Origin: DATAEE01 sp963725145
GTDB taxonomy: Bacteria > Acidobacteriota > Vicinamibacteria > Vicinamibacterales > 2-12-FULL-66-21
NCBI GenBank assembly: GCA_963725145.1
Contig: CAVRXL010000003.1
Span: 1 to 64,000, forward strand
Direction of reading: 5' to 3'
Length of the DNA stretch: 64,000 bases
The notes under the pieces are model-generated. The model was given only the letters and a program-made list of their open reading frames with translations, was not told where the DNA came from and made no database searches. The translations under genes and the position numbers were made by a program. Of this stretch, positions 56,372 to 64,000 are shown in pieces. Numbering within the stretch: position 1 is the stretch's first letter; the number at the start of each line of letters is the position of its first letter.

Positions 56372-56929
56372 CTAGCGGGCGCGATCGGAGAGCTTCTTGA
56401 GCAATTGAATCTGCCCGGCGTGGTAAAGGTCGTGCGCAGCAAGCCCGGCGATGATCGCGAAGTTGCTGACGGCGCTTCCACCCGGCTTCGCGTGAAGCGC
56501 GCGGCTCGGAAGCGCGGCGATCGCCTGGCGAAGTGCGGCGTGCGTTCGATCCAGAAGGGCGACATCGGCCCGCCAGGCCCTGTCGACGCTTGTGGCACGA
56601 CCCTTCCGCCTTCGCGTGAAGCTTCGGCGGACCGCCGTAGCCTTGGCGGAGGCGGTCAGGGTCGTCCGTGTCGTCTCCGGCCTCGCGAACCAGTTCGATC
56701 CGTCGAGTGGAAACGACCCGCGCTTCTCGCCGGTCAGCCGCCGCCAGACCGCGTACTTCCAGTACGCGGCGTGGACCACGAGCTCCCAGATGTTGTGCCG
56801 ACCGCGGGCCGGCCGCCAGGCGGCGACCTCCGGCGTGACGCGGCGGATCGAACCGCGGAGACTCGTGCCGTGCCAGGACTGCTTGTTGTAGGCGCGATCG
56901 ATGATGGACAACAGCTCGCGCTTCGTCAT
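56372..56929 (-). CDS. DinB family protein
   Basis: 185 residues from ATG 56929. The four-helix DinB fold is suggested by NIWELVVHAAYWKYAVWRRL and by IAGLAAHDLYHAGQIQLLK, which carry the three metal-binding histidines. A Lys/Arg-rich stretch near residue 105 is unusual. DinB-superfamily enzymes are thiol-transferase-like or damage-related; no exact role can be given. Confidence 0.85.
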   Translation of the reverse strand: MTKRELLSIIDRAYNKQSWHGTSLRGSIRRVTPEVAAWRPARGRHNIWELVVHAAYWKYAVWRRLTGEKRGSFPLDGSNWFARPETTRTTLTASAKATAVRRSFTRRRKGRATSVDRAWRADVALLDRTHAALRQAIAALPSRALHAKPGGSAVSNFAIIAGLAAHDLYHAGQIQLLKKLSDRAR

Positions 56930-56953
56930 CCCGGAACCGGCCGGGATCTTACC

Positions 56954-57385
56954 CTACCGGGCGCCGCTCGTCCCGCGCTTGGTCTTCGTCGGATTCGCCG
57001 TCGGCCGGCATCCCACTTCGATGTAGTCGATGATCCCGCCGTCGTCGCGGAACCGGATCTGCGCGTGGTCCTTCGGACGGCCGGCATCGCACTGCACCGA
57101 AAACTCGAAGATCTCGGAGCCTTTGCGGCACGATGTGGTCCGGCCCTCGAACGCGGACGTCTTTTTCACCGGCCAGACGATGCACGTCCACCCGGCTGCG
57201 AGCTTCAGCGTCTGCGAGCCGTTCCCGAGCTGCAGCGGTTGGTCGCGTGACGACGGATCGCGGGTGTCGGCGTACCAGCTGACCTTTGCGGCTTTGGCGC
57301 CGGCCGCATCCGTTCCGACGAGCAGCGCCGCCGAGACAAGCAGGATGACGCCCGCCGATTGCGCACCGCCGTGCATCCTCGTCAT
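56954..57385 (-). CDS. exported hypothetical protein
   Basis: 143 residues from ATG 57385, GGGGG upstream. The signal peptide is GVILLVSAALLVGTDAAGA. The mature part has paired cysteines (WTCIVWP, TTSCRKG, VQCDAG, VGCRP), probably two disulfides, and beta-rich content. I do not recognise the family. It lies between DinB and a small membrane gene on the same strand. Confidence 0.6.
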   Translation of the reverse strand: MTRMHGGAQSAGVILLVSAALLVGTDAAGAKAAKVSWYADTRDPSSRDQPLQLGNGSQTLKLAAGWTCIVWPVKKTSAFEGRTTSCRKGSEIFEFSVQCDAGRPKDHAQIRFRDDGGIIDYIEVGCRPTANPTKTKRGTSGAR

Positions 57386-57566
57386 GTGCCCCCCTGGATC
57401 GCGCTCACGCGCCAGGGAGACACAAGTTTGCTGCCACGTGGGAACCCTGACGCTGGTCGGGGAAATCTCGAGAATCGTCGGGAAGACGGATCGGAGCACC
57501 TACGAAATCTGGAATTCGAGCGCCATCCCCGTCAGATCGTTCTGATGCTCCAGGGCCGGATCGCCA

Positions 57567-57836
57567 CTATCGTCCCTGGAGGTAAGACAGGACGAAGAAG
57601 ACTATCAGGCCGGCCACAACTCCGCGCAGGAGGACGAGTCGAACCGACAGCGGAGTCCGCAGGAGCTTCGACTCGACGATGGCCGACACGGCGATCGCTA
57701 ATCCGACGGACGCGCCGGCCGCCGCAGACCGATCGAGTCCCGGCGTGAATGCGTTGAAGAGGAGAAGCATGACCAGAATCGTTGCGACGCTGGCTACGAT
57801 TCGTAGAGCGGCGCCCGCGACGATGGAATGAGCCAC
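57567..57836 (-). CDS. small membrane protein, 89 residues
   Basis: Begins at GTG 57836. Three hydrophobic stretches (about 7-28, 38-55, 68-85) make up most of the protein. A TTAGAAT element nine bases upstream could be a -10 giving a nearly leaderless message. Function unknown. Confidence 0.55.
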   Translation of the reverse strand: MAHSIVAGAALRIVASVATILVMLLLFNAFTPGLDRSAAAGASVGLAIAVSAIVESKLLRTPLSVRLVLLRGVVAGLIVFFVLSYLQGR

Positions 57837-57856
57837 GGCGAGGTGATTCTAACAAG

Positions 57857-57882
57857 AAGGGCCGGCTCACGGGCCGGCCCTT
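57857..57882 (-). terminator. intrinsic terminator of nrdJ
   Basis: AAGGGCCGGC (57857-57866) and GCCGGCCCTT (57873-57882) form a 10-bp stem with a 6-base loop. On the minus strand it is followed by TTCTTGTTAG, a U-rich run, 39 bases after the nrdJ stop. Confidence 0.85.
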
Positions 57883-57921
57883 TCGAGTCCAAGGCGCGGA
57901 CGTCCTGGATCGGACGTCTGG

Positions 57922-60762
57922 TCAGGCGCAGCCGCTCGTGGTCCCGCAGTTGGTGCACTTGTAGCAGGCGCCGCTCCTCACCATGATCGACCCGCACGTC
58001 GAGCACGGCGGGGCATCTTCCTGGTTCTGAATGGCGGCGAAAGAGGCCGCACCGCGCGGAGCTGGAGCCCCCTGAGCACCTTGAGCACCTTGAGCACCCT
58101 GAGTGCTCCTGATCTCGAGCGGCAGCTGCTCGGGCGTTGTCGTGATCTCGTCCCGGTTGTTGACTCCGGCCCGATACTGAGCGTCCGGCGACAGGAACTT
58201 CGTCGCGAGCCACCGGAAGATGTAGTCGACGATCGATTTCGCGAAGCGGACGTCCGGGTTCTTCGTCATCCCGGACGGCTCGAACCGCACGTGGCTGAAC
58301 TTGTCGACCAGGTCCTGCAGCGGCACGCCGTACTGCAGCGCGTACGAAATGGCCTGGGCGAAGGCGTCGGCGAAGCCCGAGATCGTCGAGCCTTCCTTCG
58401 CCATCACGAGAAAGATCTCGCCGGGCTGGCCGTCCTCGAACAGGCCGACGGTGATATACCCCTCGTGCCCCGCGATGTCGAATTTGTGGGTGATCGCCGC
58501 GCGTTCGTCGGGCAGCTTCCGCCGCTTCGGCTGCGGGGTCGTCTGGGTTCCGGCGTCGACGATCTTGTCGCGCGAGGTGTTCAGCGGCTGCATGCGCTTG
58601 CTGCCGTCGCGATAGATCGAGACCGCCTTCGCGCCCAGCCGCCAGGCGTCGATGTAGGCCTGCAGGACTTCGTCGACCGTCGCGTCCTTCGGGACATTGA
58701 TCGTCTTCGAGATCGCACCCGAGAGGAACGGCTGCACGGCGCCGATCATCTTGATGTGCCCCATGTAGTGAATCGACCGCTGTCCGCGGGCCGGCTTGAA
58801 CGCGCAGTCGAATACGGGGAGATCCCGGTCCCTGACGTGGGGCGCTCCTTCGATGGTCTCGTTCTCGTCGATGTAGTCGACGATCTCGCTGACCTGCTGC
58901 GGGGTGTAGCCGAGCCGGGCGAGCGCCATCGGCACCGTCGTATTGACGATCTTCATCAGGCCGCCGCCCACCAGCTTCTTGTACTTGACGAGCGCGATGT
59001 CCGGCTCGACGCCGGTCGTGTCGCAATCCATCATGAAGCCGATCGTTCCTGTCGGCGCCAGAACCGTCGCCTGCGCGTTCCGATACCCGTGCTGCTCGCC
59101 GAGCTCGACGCACTCGTCCCAGATCGTCTTCGCCGCCTCGAGCATGTCCTTGGGCACGAGGGATCGGTCGATGTCCTTGAGCGCCGCGCGATGCTTGCGC
59201 ATGACCCGCAGCATCGGCTCGCGGTTCTTGTCGTATCCCTCGAACGGCCCGCCGTGATCGCGCGCGACTCGCGACGACTGCGCGTAGGCCGCCCCGTGCA
59301 TGACGGAGGTGACCGTCGCGGCGAAGGCGCGGCCGGCGTCGCTGTCGTACGGCAGGCCGCGCGACATGAGCAGCGCGCCGAGGTTCGCGTAGCCCAGCCC
59401 GAGCGGACGGAAGGCGTGGCTGTTCTTCGCGATCGCCGGCGTCGGATAGCTCGCGTTGTCCACGATGATCTCCTGCGCCGTGATCATCGTCTTGCAGGCC
59501 GCCTCGAAGGCGCGCGCGTCGAATTCGCCGGTGCGCTTGGGATCCTCGTCGCCGATCACGAACTTCATCAGGTTGATCGACGAGAGATTGCACGCCGAAT
59601 CGTCCAGGAACATGTACTCCGAGCACGGATTGGACGCGTTGATCCGCGCGGTGTTCGAACACGTGTGCCAGTCGTTGACGGTCGTGTCGAACTGCAGGCC
59701 GGGATCGCCGCAGACCCAGGTCGCCTCGGCGATCTGCCGCATCAGCTCGCGCGCCTTGTAGGTGTCGAGCTCGCGGCCGTCGAGGACCGCTTTCGTTCTC
59801 CAGAGACCGTCGTCCAGCACCGCGCGCATGAAGTCGTCGGTGACGCGCACGCTGTTGTTCGAGTTCTGAAAGAACACCGAGTTGTACGCCGGCCCGGTGA
59901 ACGAGCCGTCGTATCCGGCGTCGATGAGCGCCCAGGCCTTCTTCTCTTCGTCGACCTTGCAGTTGATGAACTCGACGATGTCGGGGTGATCGGCGTTGAG
60001 CACCACCATCTTCGCCGCGCGCCGCGTCTTGCCGCCCGACTTGATGACGCCGGCGAACGCATCGTACCCCTTCATGAACGACACCGGACCCGACGCCGTC
60101 CCCCCACCGGCGAGCGGCTCGCGCGCCGAACGGATCGGCGACAGGTTGCTCCCCGTGCCCGAGCCGAACTTGAACAGCATCCCCTCGGTCTTCGCCAGCG
60201 AGAGGATCGAGTCCATCGTGTCCTGCACGGAATTGATGAAGCAGGCCGAGCACTGCGGATACTTCTCGAAACCGCAGTTGAACCAGACGGGGCTGTTGAA
60301 CGAGGCCTTCTGGTAGACGAGCAGGTGCTTCAGATCGTCGCTGAAGGCCTGCAGATCGTCATCGCTCGCAAAGTAGTGCTGCGCGCGGGCCCAACCCGTG
60401 ATCGTGTCGACCACACGGCCGACGAGCTGCTTGACGCTGCGCTCGCGATCGGGGCTCCCCAGCTGTCCGCGGAAATATTTCGAAACGACGATGTTGGTTG
60501 CCTGCTGGGACCAGAACTTGGGGATCTCGACCTCGCGCTGCTCGAAGACGACCTCGCCCTTTTCGTTCCCGATCACCGCCGACCGGAGCTCCCACTCGAA
60601 CTCGTCGAACGGGTCGATGCCCTCCCGGCTGAAGCTGCGTTCGTAGTCGAGCCCTCGGACCTCGCCGGTCGTCTTCGATTCCTGGGGCGTGGGCGGCGTC
60701 CCGGTCCTTCCGGTCTGTTCGACAGCCTCTTCCTGGTCGTGGTGGCCGGCGCCTCTCTGCAT
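57922..60762 (-). CDS. nrdJ: adenosylcobalamin-dependent ribonucleotide reductase (class II)
   Basis: 946 residues from ATG 60762, GGAGGG six bases upstream; the frame is open further but crosses the promoter. NPCSEYMFLDDSACNLSSINL is, in part (NPCSEY), the active-site region with the catalytic Cys, and FNSPVWFNCGF and APTGTIGFMMDCDTTGVEP are class II signatures. The C-terminal CSTCGS...CYKCTNCG is the zinc/redox tail. Length is typical of large NrdJ. A frame-preserving 9-nt repeat encodes QGAQGAQGA in the linker before this tail. Transcription is probably under NrdR (boxes at 60915-60973). Confidence 0.95.
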   Translation of the reverse strand: MQRGAGHHDQEEAVEQTGRTGTPPTPQESKTTGEVRGLDYERSFSREGIDPFDEFEWELRSAVIGNEKGEVVFEQREVEIPKFWSQQATNIVVSKYFRGQLGSPDRERSVKQLVGRVVDTITGWARAQHYFASDDDLQAFSDDLKHLLVYQKASFNSPVWFNCGFEKYPQCSACFINSVQDTMDSILSLAKTEGMLFKFGSGTGSNLSPIRSAREPLAGGGTASGPVSFMKGYDAFAGVIKSGGKTRRAAKMVVLNADHPDIVEFINCKVDEEKKAWALIDAGYDGSFTGPAYNSVFFQNSNNSVRVTDDFMRAVLDDGLWRTKAVLDGRELDTYKARELMRQIAEATWVCGDPGLQFDTTVNDWHTCSNTARINASNPCSEYMFLDDSACNLSSINLMKFVIGDEDPKRTGEFDARAFEAACKTMITAQEIIVDNASYPTPAIAKNSHAFRPLGLGYANLGALLMSRGLPYDSDAGRAFAATVTSVMHGAAYAQSSRVARDHGGPFEGYDKNREPMLRVMRKHRAALKDIDRSLVPKDMLEAAKTIWDECVELGEQHGYRNAQATVLAPTGTIGFMMDCDTTGVEPDIALVKYKKLVGGGLMKIVNTTVPMALARLGYTPQQVSEIVDYIDENETIEGAPHVRDRDLPVFDCAFKPARGQRSIHYMGHIKMIGAVQPFLSGAISKTINVPKDATVDEVLQAYIDAWRLGAKAVSIYRDGSKRMQPLNTSRDKIVDAGTQTTPQPKRRKLPDERAAITHKFDIAGHEGYITVGLFEDGQPGEIFLVMAKEGSTISGFADAFAQAISYALQYGVPLQDLVDKFSHVRFEPSGMTKNPDVRFAKSIVDYIFRWLATKFLSPDAQYRAGVNNRDEITTTPEQLPLEIRSTQGAQGAQGAQGAPAPRGAASFAAIQNQEDAPPCSTCGSIMVRSGACYKCTNCGTTSGCA
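58068..58103. repeat. 9-nt tandem tract inside nrdJ, same unit as upstream of egtB
   Basis: CCCCCTGAG, CACCTTGAG, CACCTTGAG, CACCCTGAG: four units in frame, encoding the QGA-rich linker between the catalytic part and the zinc tail. Confidence 0.85.
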
Positions 60763-60914
60763 GTCTGTCCCTCCGCCGTTGTACGAGTCGGGCGATAGCT
60801 CCGCCCCGGGAGTCTCACCCTCGAATCTGTCAGGAAACGCTTGGGCGATCCTTTGGCCTTGGGAGGCCGTGCGAAACCCTGGGAGTGTTCCGCCCGCCGC
60901 CTGTCGCGCTACGG

Positions 60915-60973
60915 CGGACAAATATGGACCCTGTTTACGCGTTTGTCAAGGGCTCGACTACCAGATATTGTGG
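60915..60973 (-). promoter_or_regulatory. nrdJ promoter with two NrdR-like boxes
   Basis: On the minus strand TTGACA (60949-60944) and CATATT (60926-60921) are 17 bases apart. The sequence CCACAATATCTGGTAG (60973-60958) matches the NrdR box consensus well and lies just upstream of the -35; a weaker one, GGTCCATATTTGTCCG (60930-60915), covers the -10. The box starts are 43 bases apart, about four helical turns. No cobalamin-riboswitch core is seen in the 150-base leader. Confidence 0.7.
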
Positions 60974-61005
60974 CTAGTTTTTAGGGCAGACGCAAGATGT
61001 TGCTG

Positions 61006-61581
61006 TTAGCGGCCCGTCAACTCTTTGGCGATGGTGTCGGCTTTCTCCGCGAGGTACTTGGCCGCTATCTGATTTCTGGCCTGGAGCGCTTCCTTCGCCT
61101 GCTCCATGAAGCGCGTCGCGGTGTTGTATTGCTCCTGCGCTGCCTTGGCCAGCTTGCGGTAGTCCACCCGTCCGAGCGCCTTCGAGGCGCGATCGAGAAT
61201 CTCGCGAACGCCCTGGTCGTCCACCGGGTCCGGCGTGAGGAGCTGGGCCCGCGGCGGAGCGGGGGCCGGCGTCTCCACGGTCGGGATCGGGTCCGGGACC
61301 TTCGCCGGATCCGCTTTCGGCTCGGAACGGTTGGCCTGTCCGGCATCGCGGGGCGGCTGTTTCAGGCGCGGCGCCGGAGGAGGGGGATCGCGCCGTTCGG
61401 GTTCCGGCGCAGGCATCTCCGCCACTTCCGGCAGCGGCTCAATCAGGCGCGGCGGCGGCTCCGGGATCTCCAGCGGGGCCGGGTCGCTGCGGGTCTGCGC
61501 CCCCGTCGACACACACGCTGCGGCGCCCGACAGAACGCAGAGGAGGCCGAGCAACGGGATCGACGCGCGAAGGCCCGTCAT
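61006..61581 (-). CDS. proline-rich lipoprotein-like exported protein
   Basis: 191 residues from ATG 61581, GAGGG upstream, seven bases after the kinase stop. The leader MTGLRASIPLLGLLCVLSGAAAC suggests a lipobox ending in Cys23, though AAAC is not the best consensus. A Pro/Glu-rich extended region (about 30-110) may span the periplasm. A helical C-terminal domain (about 125-191) with AKAAQEQYNTATRFMEQAKE, coiled-coil-like, follows. The function is unknown; it belongs to the two-component operon. Confidence 0.7.
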   Translation of the reverse strand: MTGLRASIPLLGLLCVLSGAAACVSTGAQTRSDPAPLEIPEPPPRLIEPLPEVAEMPAPEPERRDPPPPAPRLKQPPRDAGQANRSEPKADPAKVPDPIPTVETPAPAPPRAQLLTPDPVDDQGVREILDRASKALGRVDYRKLAKAAQEQYNTATRFMEQAKEALQARNQIAAKYLAEKADTIAKELTGR

Positions 61582-61588
61582 CGTGCCC

Positions 61589-63151
61589 TCATCCGTCGAC
61601 CTTCGCTCCCCGCACCTGCTCATCGTCCTTCTCCTTGAGCACCGGAAGCATCAGCCGGAATTTTGTGCCCCTCCCCGGGATGGACTCGACTTCGATATCG
61701 CCGTCGTGCAGCTGGACAATCCTGTAGACCATCGACAGTCCGATGCCGCTGCCTTGGCTCCTGGTGGTGAAGTACAGGTCAAATATACGCCCGAGGTGCT
61801 CCGGCGCAATCCCTATTCCGGTATCCTCGACGGCAACCTCGACGCGCCCGCGCGCTCCGTTTCGCGCGCTGAGGCGAAGCGTTCCGCCGTCAGGCATCGC
61901 CTGGACGGCGTTGAGCGCGAGATTCATCAGCGCCTGGCCGAGCATCGTGGCGTCCCCTTGAATCTGGGGCAGATTCGGCGGAATTTCCACGCGCAGGTCG
62001 ACCCGCGCGCCGCCTGCCTGTGGATCGACGACCCGGGCGACTTCCTGGACGAGGCTCTCGATGGCGACCGGCTCCCGCTTCATCTCCCCCGGCCGCGCGA
62101 ACTTGAGGAAGCCCTGCAGGACCTGATCGAGGCGCCGGATCTCGTCGGCGATGACGCCGGCGTGCTTCATGACCTCGCTCTCAGGATCGGACGCTGGCGG
62201 CAGCGGCGTGGCCGGTCCGGCCGTTCCAGCCAGCGCCGGCGCGGGGCGCCGAGCGCTCTGTTGAATCCGTCCGAGCTTGGTCCGAAGGAGCTCCAGGTGA
62301 ATCATCATCGCGTTGAGCGGGTTCTTCACCTCGTGCGCCAGGCCGGTCAGCAGGCGGCCGAGCGCGACGAGCCGCTGCGAGTATTCGGGTGGCGCCGGCT
62401 CCGCCGCCAGCCGTTTGCTCAACGCGGCGAACGACGTCCCCAACTCCGCGAACTCGTCTCCAGGCGGCAGGTCCAGGCGAACGTCCAGCTCGCCCTTGCC
62501 CAGCCGGGAAAGCCCTGACTTGATCACGTGGATCGGCCGCAAGAACCACTGCGCCAGCAGCATGGAGACGAGCAGCGCGACGAGCAGCGCGATCGCCGCC
62601 GTCTGGAGCGCGTTGGCGAGACCCGCTTTCAACTCGTTGCGGACGAGGAGAGGTGAGACACCGATCCGGATCGCGCCGAACGTCTCGCTCGGCATGCCTT
62701 CAGTGCCCGTCAGCAGCGGCTTACGAATCTCGTACGTGCTGTCGGAGTAGACCGCCCGGAGCTGCGCGACCACGCCGGCCTCCACCACTGCTGAGAGATC
62801 CTCGGCGTCGGGGAGCGGCCGGTCCTCGAGCGTGGGAAAGCTGTGCGCGACGGCGTTCCCGCCCGCGTCGACGATCGCCGCGTACGTGACGTTCTGGGAG
62901 TAGGCGGCGGCCGATTCGAGGATCGATCGCAGCCCCTTGTCCTCTCGCAGCGCGCGGTAGGGGTCCGGCGCGTCCGGCACCACCTCACGCGCGCGCTGGT
63001 AGATCGCGTTCGCCAGTAGGTCACCGCGTGACTTGGTCTCCTCGAGCGCGACGCGGGCAAGCTCGCCGAGATGGAGCACGCTCACGGCGACGACTACGAC
63101 CCCGACGAGGGACGTGACCGCGGCGACCTGGCGGGCTTTGATACTCAGCAC
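61589..63151 (-). CDS. membrane-bound sensor histidine kinase (HAMP, NtrB-like)
   Basis: 520 residues from GTG 63151, AGGTGG eight bases upstream (GTG 63163 is an alternative). Two transmembrane helices (about 10-28 and 185-205) flank a periplasmic sensor region. A HAMP domain is followed by HEVKNPLN with the phospho-acceptor His near 273. The ATPase domain carries NLALNAVQA, DTGIGI and GSGIGLS. The partner regulator is encoded 81 bases upstream. The signal is unknown. Confidence 0.93.
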   Translation of the reverse strand: MLSIKARQVAAVTSLVGVVVVAVSVLHLGELARVALEETKSRGDLLANAIYQRAREVVPDAPDPYRALREDKGLRSILESAAAYSQNVTYAAIVDAGGNAVAHSFPTLEDRPLPDAEDLSAVVEAGVVAQLRAVYSDSTYEIRKPLLTGTEGMPSETFGAIRIGVSPLLVRNELKAGLANALQTAAIALLVALLVSMLLAQWFLRPIHVIKSGLSRLGKGELDVRLDLPPGDEFAELGTSFAALSKRLAAEPAPPEYSQRLVALGRLLTGLAHEVKNPLNAMMIHLELLRTKLGRIQQSARRPAPALAGTAGPATPLPPASDPESEVMKHAGVIADEIRRLDQVLQGFLKFARPGEMKREPVAIESLVQEVARVVDPQAGGARVDLRVEIPPNLPQIQGDATMLGQALMNLALNAVQAMPDGGTLRLSARNGARGRVEVAVEDTGIGIAPEHLGRIFDLYFTTRSQGSGIGLSMVYRIVQLHDGDIEVESIPGRGTKFRLMLPVLKEKDDEQVRGAKVDG

Positions 63152-63232
63152 GGTTAAGGCCACCTGCCCAGTGACGAATACCGACTGCTGTGAATGACGG
63201 TCGTAGTTGTAGCGCAGTAAGCCAGGGTTTGC

Positions 63233-64000
63233 CTAGTGCCCGCTGAGCGCTTCCTTCAGTTTGTTGAGCTTGTTGTGCAGCGTCTTCAAACTAATGCCCA
63301 GAATTTCAGCGGCACGGGTTTTGTTGTTACGCGTGTGCTCGAGCGTCAGCATGATCAGCCTCCGCTCCGCTTCCTCGACCGTCATGCCGGGCGTCAGCGT
63401 GAGCGTCGGCAGCTGCTCCTCGCTCCGTTCGACGAGCTTCACCGGCAGGTGCTTGGGTTCGATGAAGTCCCGCTCGGCAAGGATGGTGGCGCGCTCGATG
63501 ACGTTCTTCAGCTCGCGGATGTTCCCCGGCCATGGGTACTGTTCGAGCGCGCGCATCGCCTCTTGCGACACCGCCCGCACCGCCTTGTTGTTGCGGGCGT
63601 TGAATTCGTTGAGGAACGTCTGCACGAGCAGCGGGACGTCCTCGCGCCGCTCCCGGAGCGTCGGCAGGTGGATGGCGAAGACGTTGAGCCGATAGTAGAG
63701 GTCCTCGCGCAGCTTCCCTTTCGCCACCGCGTCGGCGGGGTCGACGTTGGTCGCGGCGATGACCCGTACGTCGACCGCCTGCTCCTGCCGTCCTCCGAGC
63801 CGTCTGAACGTCCGCTCCTGAAGAACGCGGAGCAGCTTCACCTGGGTGGCCGGCTGCATTTCGGCAATCTCGTCGAGGAACAGCGTTCCCCGGTGCGCCA
63901 GCTCGAAGCAGCCCAGGCGCCGCTCCGCGGCGCCCGTAAACGCCCCTTTTTCGTGGCCGAAGATCTCGCTCTCGAGCAGCGTCTCCGGAATCGCCGCGCA
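63233..64000 (-). CDS. NtrC-family sigma-54-dependent response regulator, N-terminus beyond window
   Basis: 256 codons are visible; the frame is open to the window edge. ESEIFGHEKGAFTGA contains the GAFTGA sigma-54 contact loop, FLDEIAEM is Walker B, RLNVFAIHLPTLRERREDV and YPWPGNIRELKNVIE are family blocks. A Fis-type HTH (TRAAEILGISLKTLHNKLNKL) ends the protein. The receiver domain would lie outside the window. It is the response partner of the downstream kinase. Confidence 0.94.
   Translation of the reverse strand, partial: CAAIPETLLESEIFGHEKGAFTGAAERRLGCFELAHRGTLFLDEIAEMQPATQVKLLRVLQERTFRRLGGRQEQAVDVRVIAATNVDPADAVAKGKLREDLYYRLNVFAIHLPTLRERREDVPLLVQTFLNEFNARNNKAVRAVSQEAMRALEQYPWPGNIRELKNVIERATILAERDFIEPKHLPVKLVERSEEQLPTLTLTPGMTVEEAERRLIMLTLEHTRNNKTRAAEILGISLKTLHNKLNKLKEALSGH

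Noticed and set aside
58081..60798. 905-codon open frame on the plus strand across nrdJ
   Set aside because: Antisense shadow with biased composition and no recognisable motif; NrdJ is unambiguous on the other strand.
60763..60914. Cobalamin riboswitch upstream of nrdJ
   Set aside because: The leader lacks a B12-box-like core; the promoter with NrdR-like boxes explains regulation better.

Overview
The window is GC-rich bacterial chromosome with tightly packed genes. The best guess is an Acidobacteriota genome, probably of the Vicinamibacteria type. This is an inference from gene content: a PadR regulator next to a FtsX/MacB-type (ADOP) permease, a serine/threonine kinase fused to TPR repeats, large secreted M14 carboxypeptidases, tricorn-like and DUF885 peptidases, a TonB-receptor-style carboxypeptidase-regulatory domain, and a B12-dependent ribonucleotide reductase. 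No rRNA is present to confirm it.

Layout. 1-714 is the 3' end of a methyltransferase gene. 1210-8117 holds a large secreted metzincin with a glycine-rich heptad array, convergent with a zinc-ribbon/kinase/TPR protein. 8224-12536 is an M14 carboxypeptidase coupled to a TMEM175-like/beta-lactamase-like fusion. 12937-15281 is an egtB-egtD pair for ergothioneine-type synthesis. A tRNA-Leu(UAG) at 16024 precedes the housekeeping run tig-clpP-clpX-lon-engB-rho (16314-23930). 23965-29324 has a cupin protein, a frameshifted DUF885 peptidase, a padR trio, an aldo/keto reductase and rpmE. 29356-33110 is an mrfA-mrfB (yprA-yprB) DNA-repair pair. 33166-36956 holds transport and metabolism genes.

37048-39917 looks like an integron cassette array without an integrase in view. 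It has three attC-like sites, all cassette ORFs on the minus strand, and ORF ends lying inside the attC sites. 40136-48372 carries a phosphodiesterase, a padR-ADOP permease pair, a LolA-like protein and a second M14 enzyme overlapping a VOC gene. 48669-52843 encodes two tandem secreted paralogs, the second with an inserted carboxypeptidase-regulatory domain. 52977-57836 has a frameshifted tricorn-like S41 protease and small genes. 57922-60762 is nrdJ with a promoter flanked by NrdR-like boxes. 61006-64000 is an NtrC-type regulator, sensor kinase and lipoprotein operon.

Two repeat phenomena cut across the window. Short GC-rich palindromes lie at gene 3' ends and often supply the stop codon. 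Imperfect tandem tracts of 7-nt or 9-nt units fill whole intergenic spacers and also sit, in frame, inside mrfB and nrdJ. Two genes carry apparent frameshifts and one an in-frame stop, so either gene decay or residual sequence error is present.
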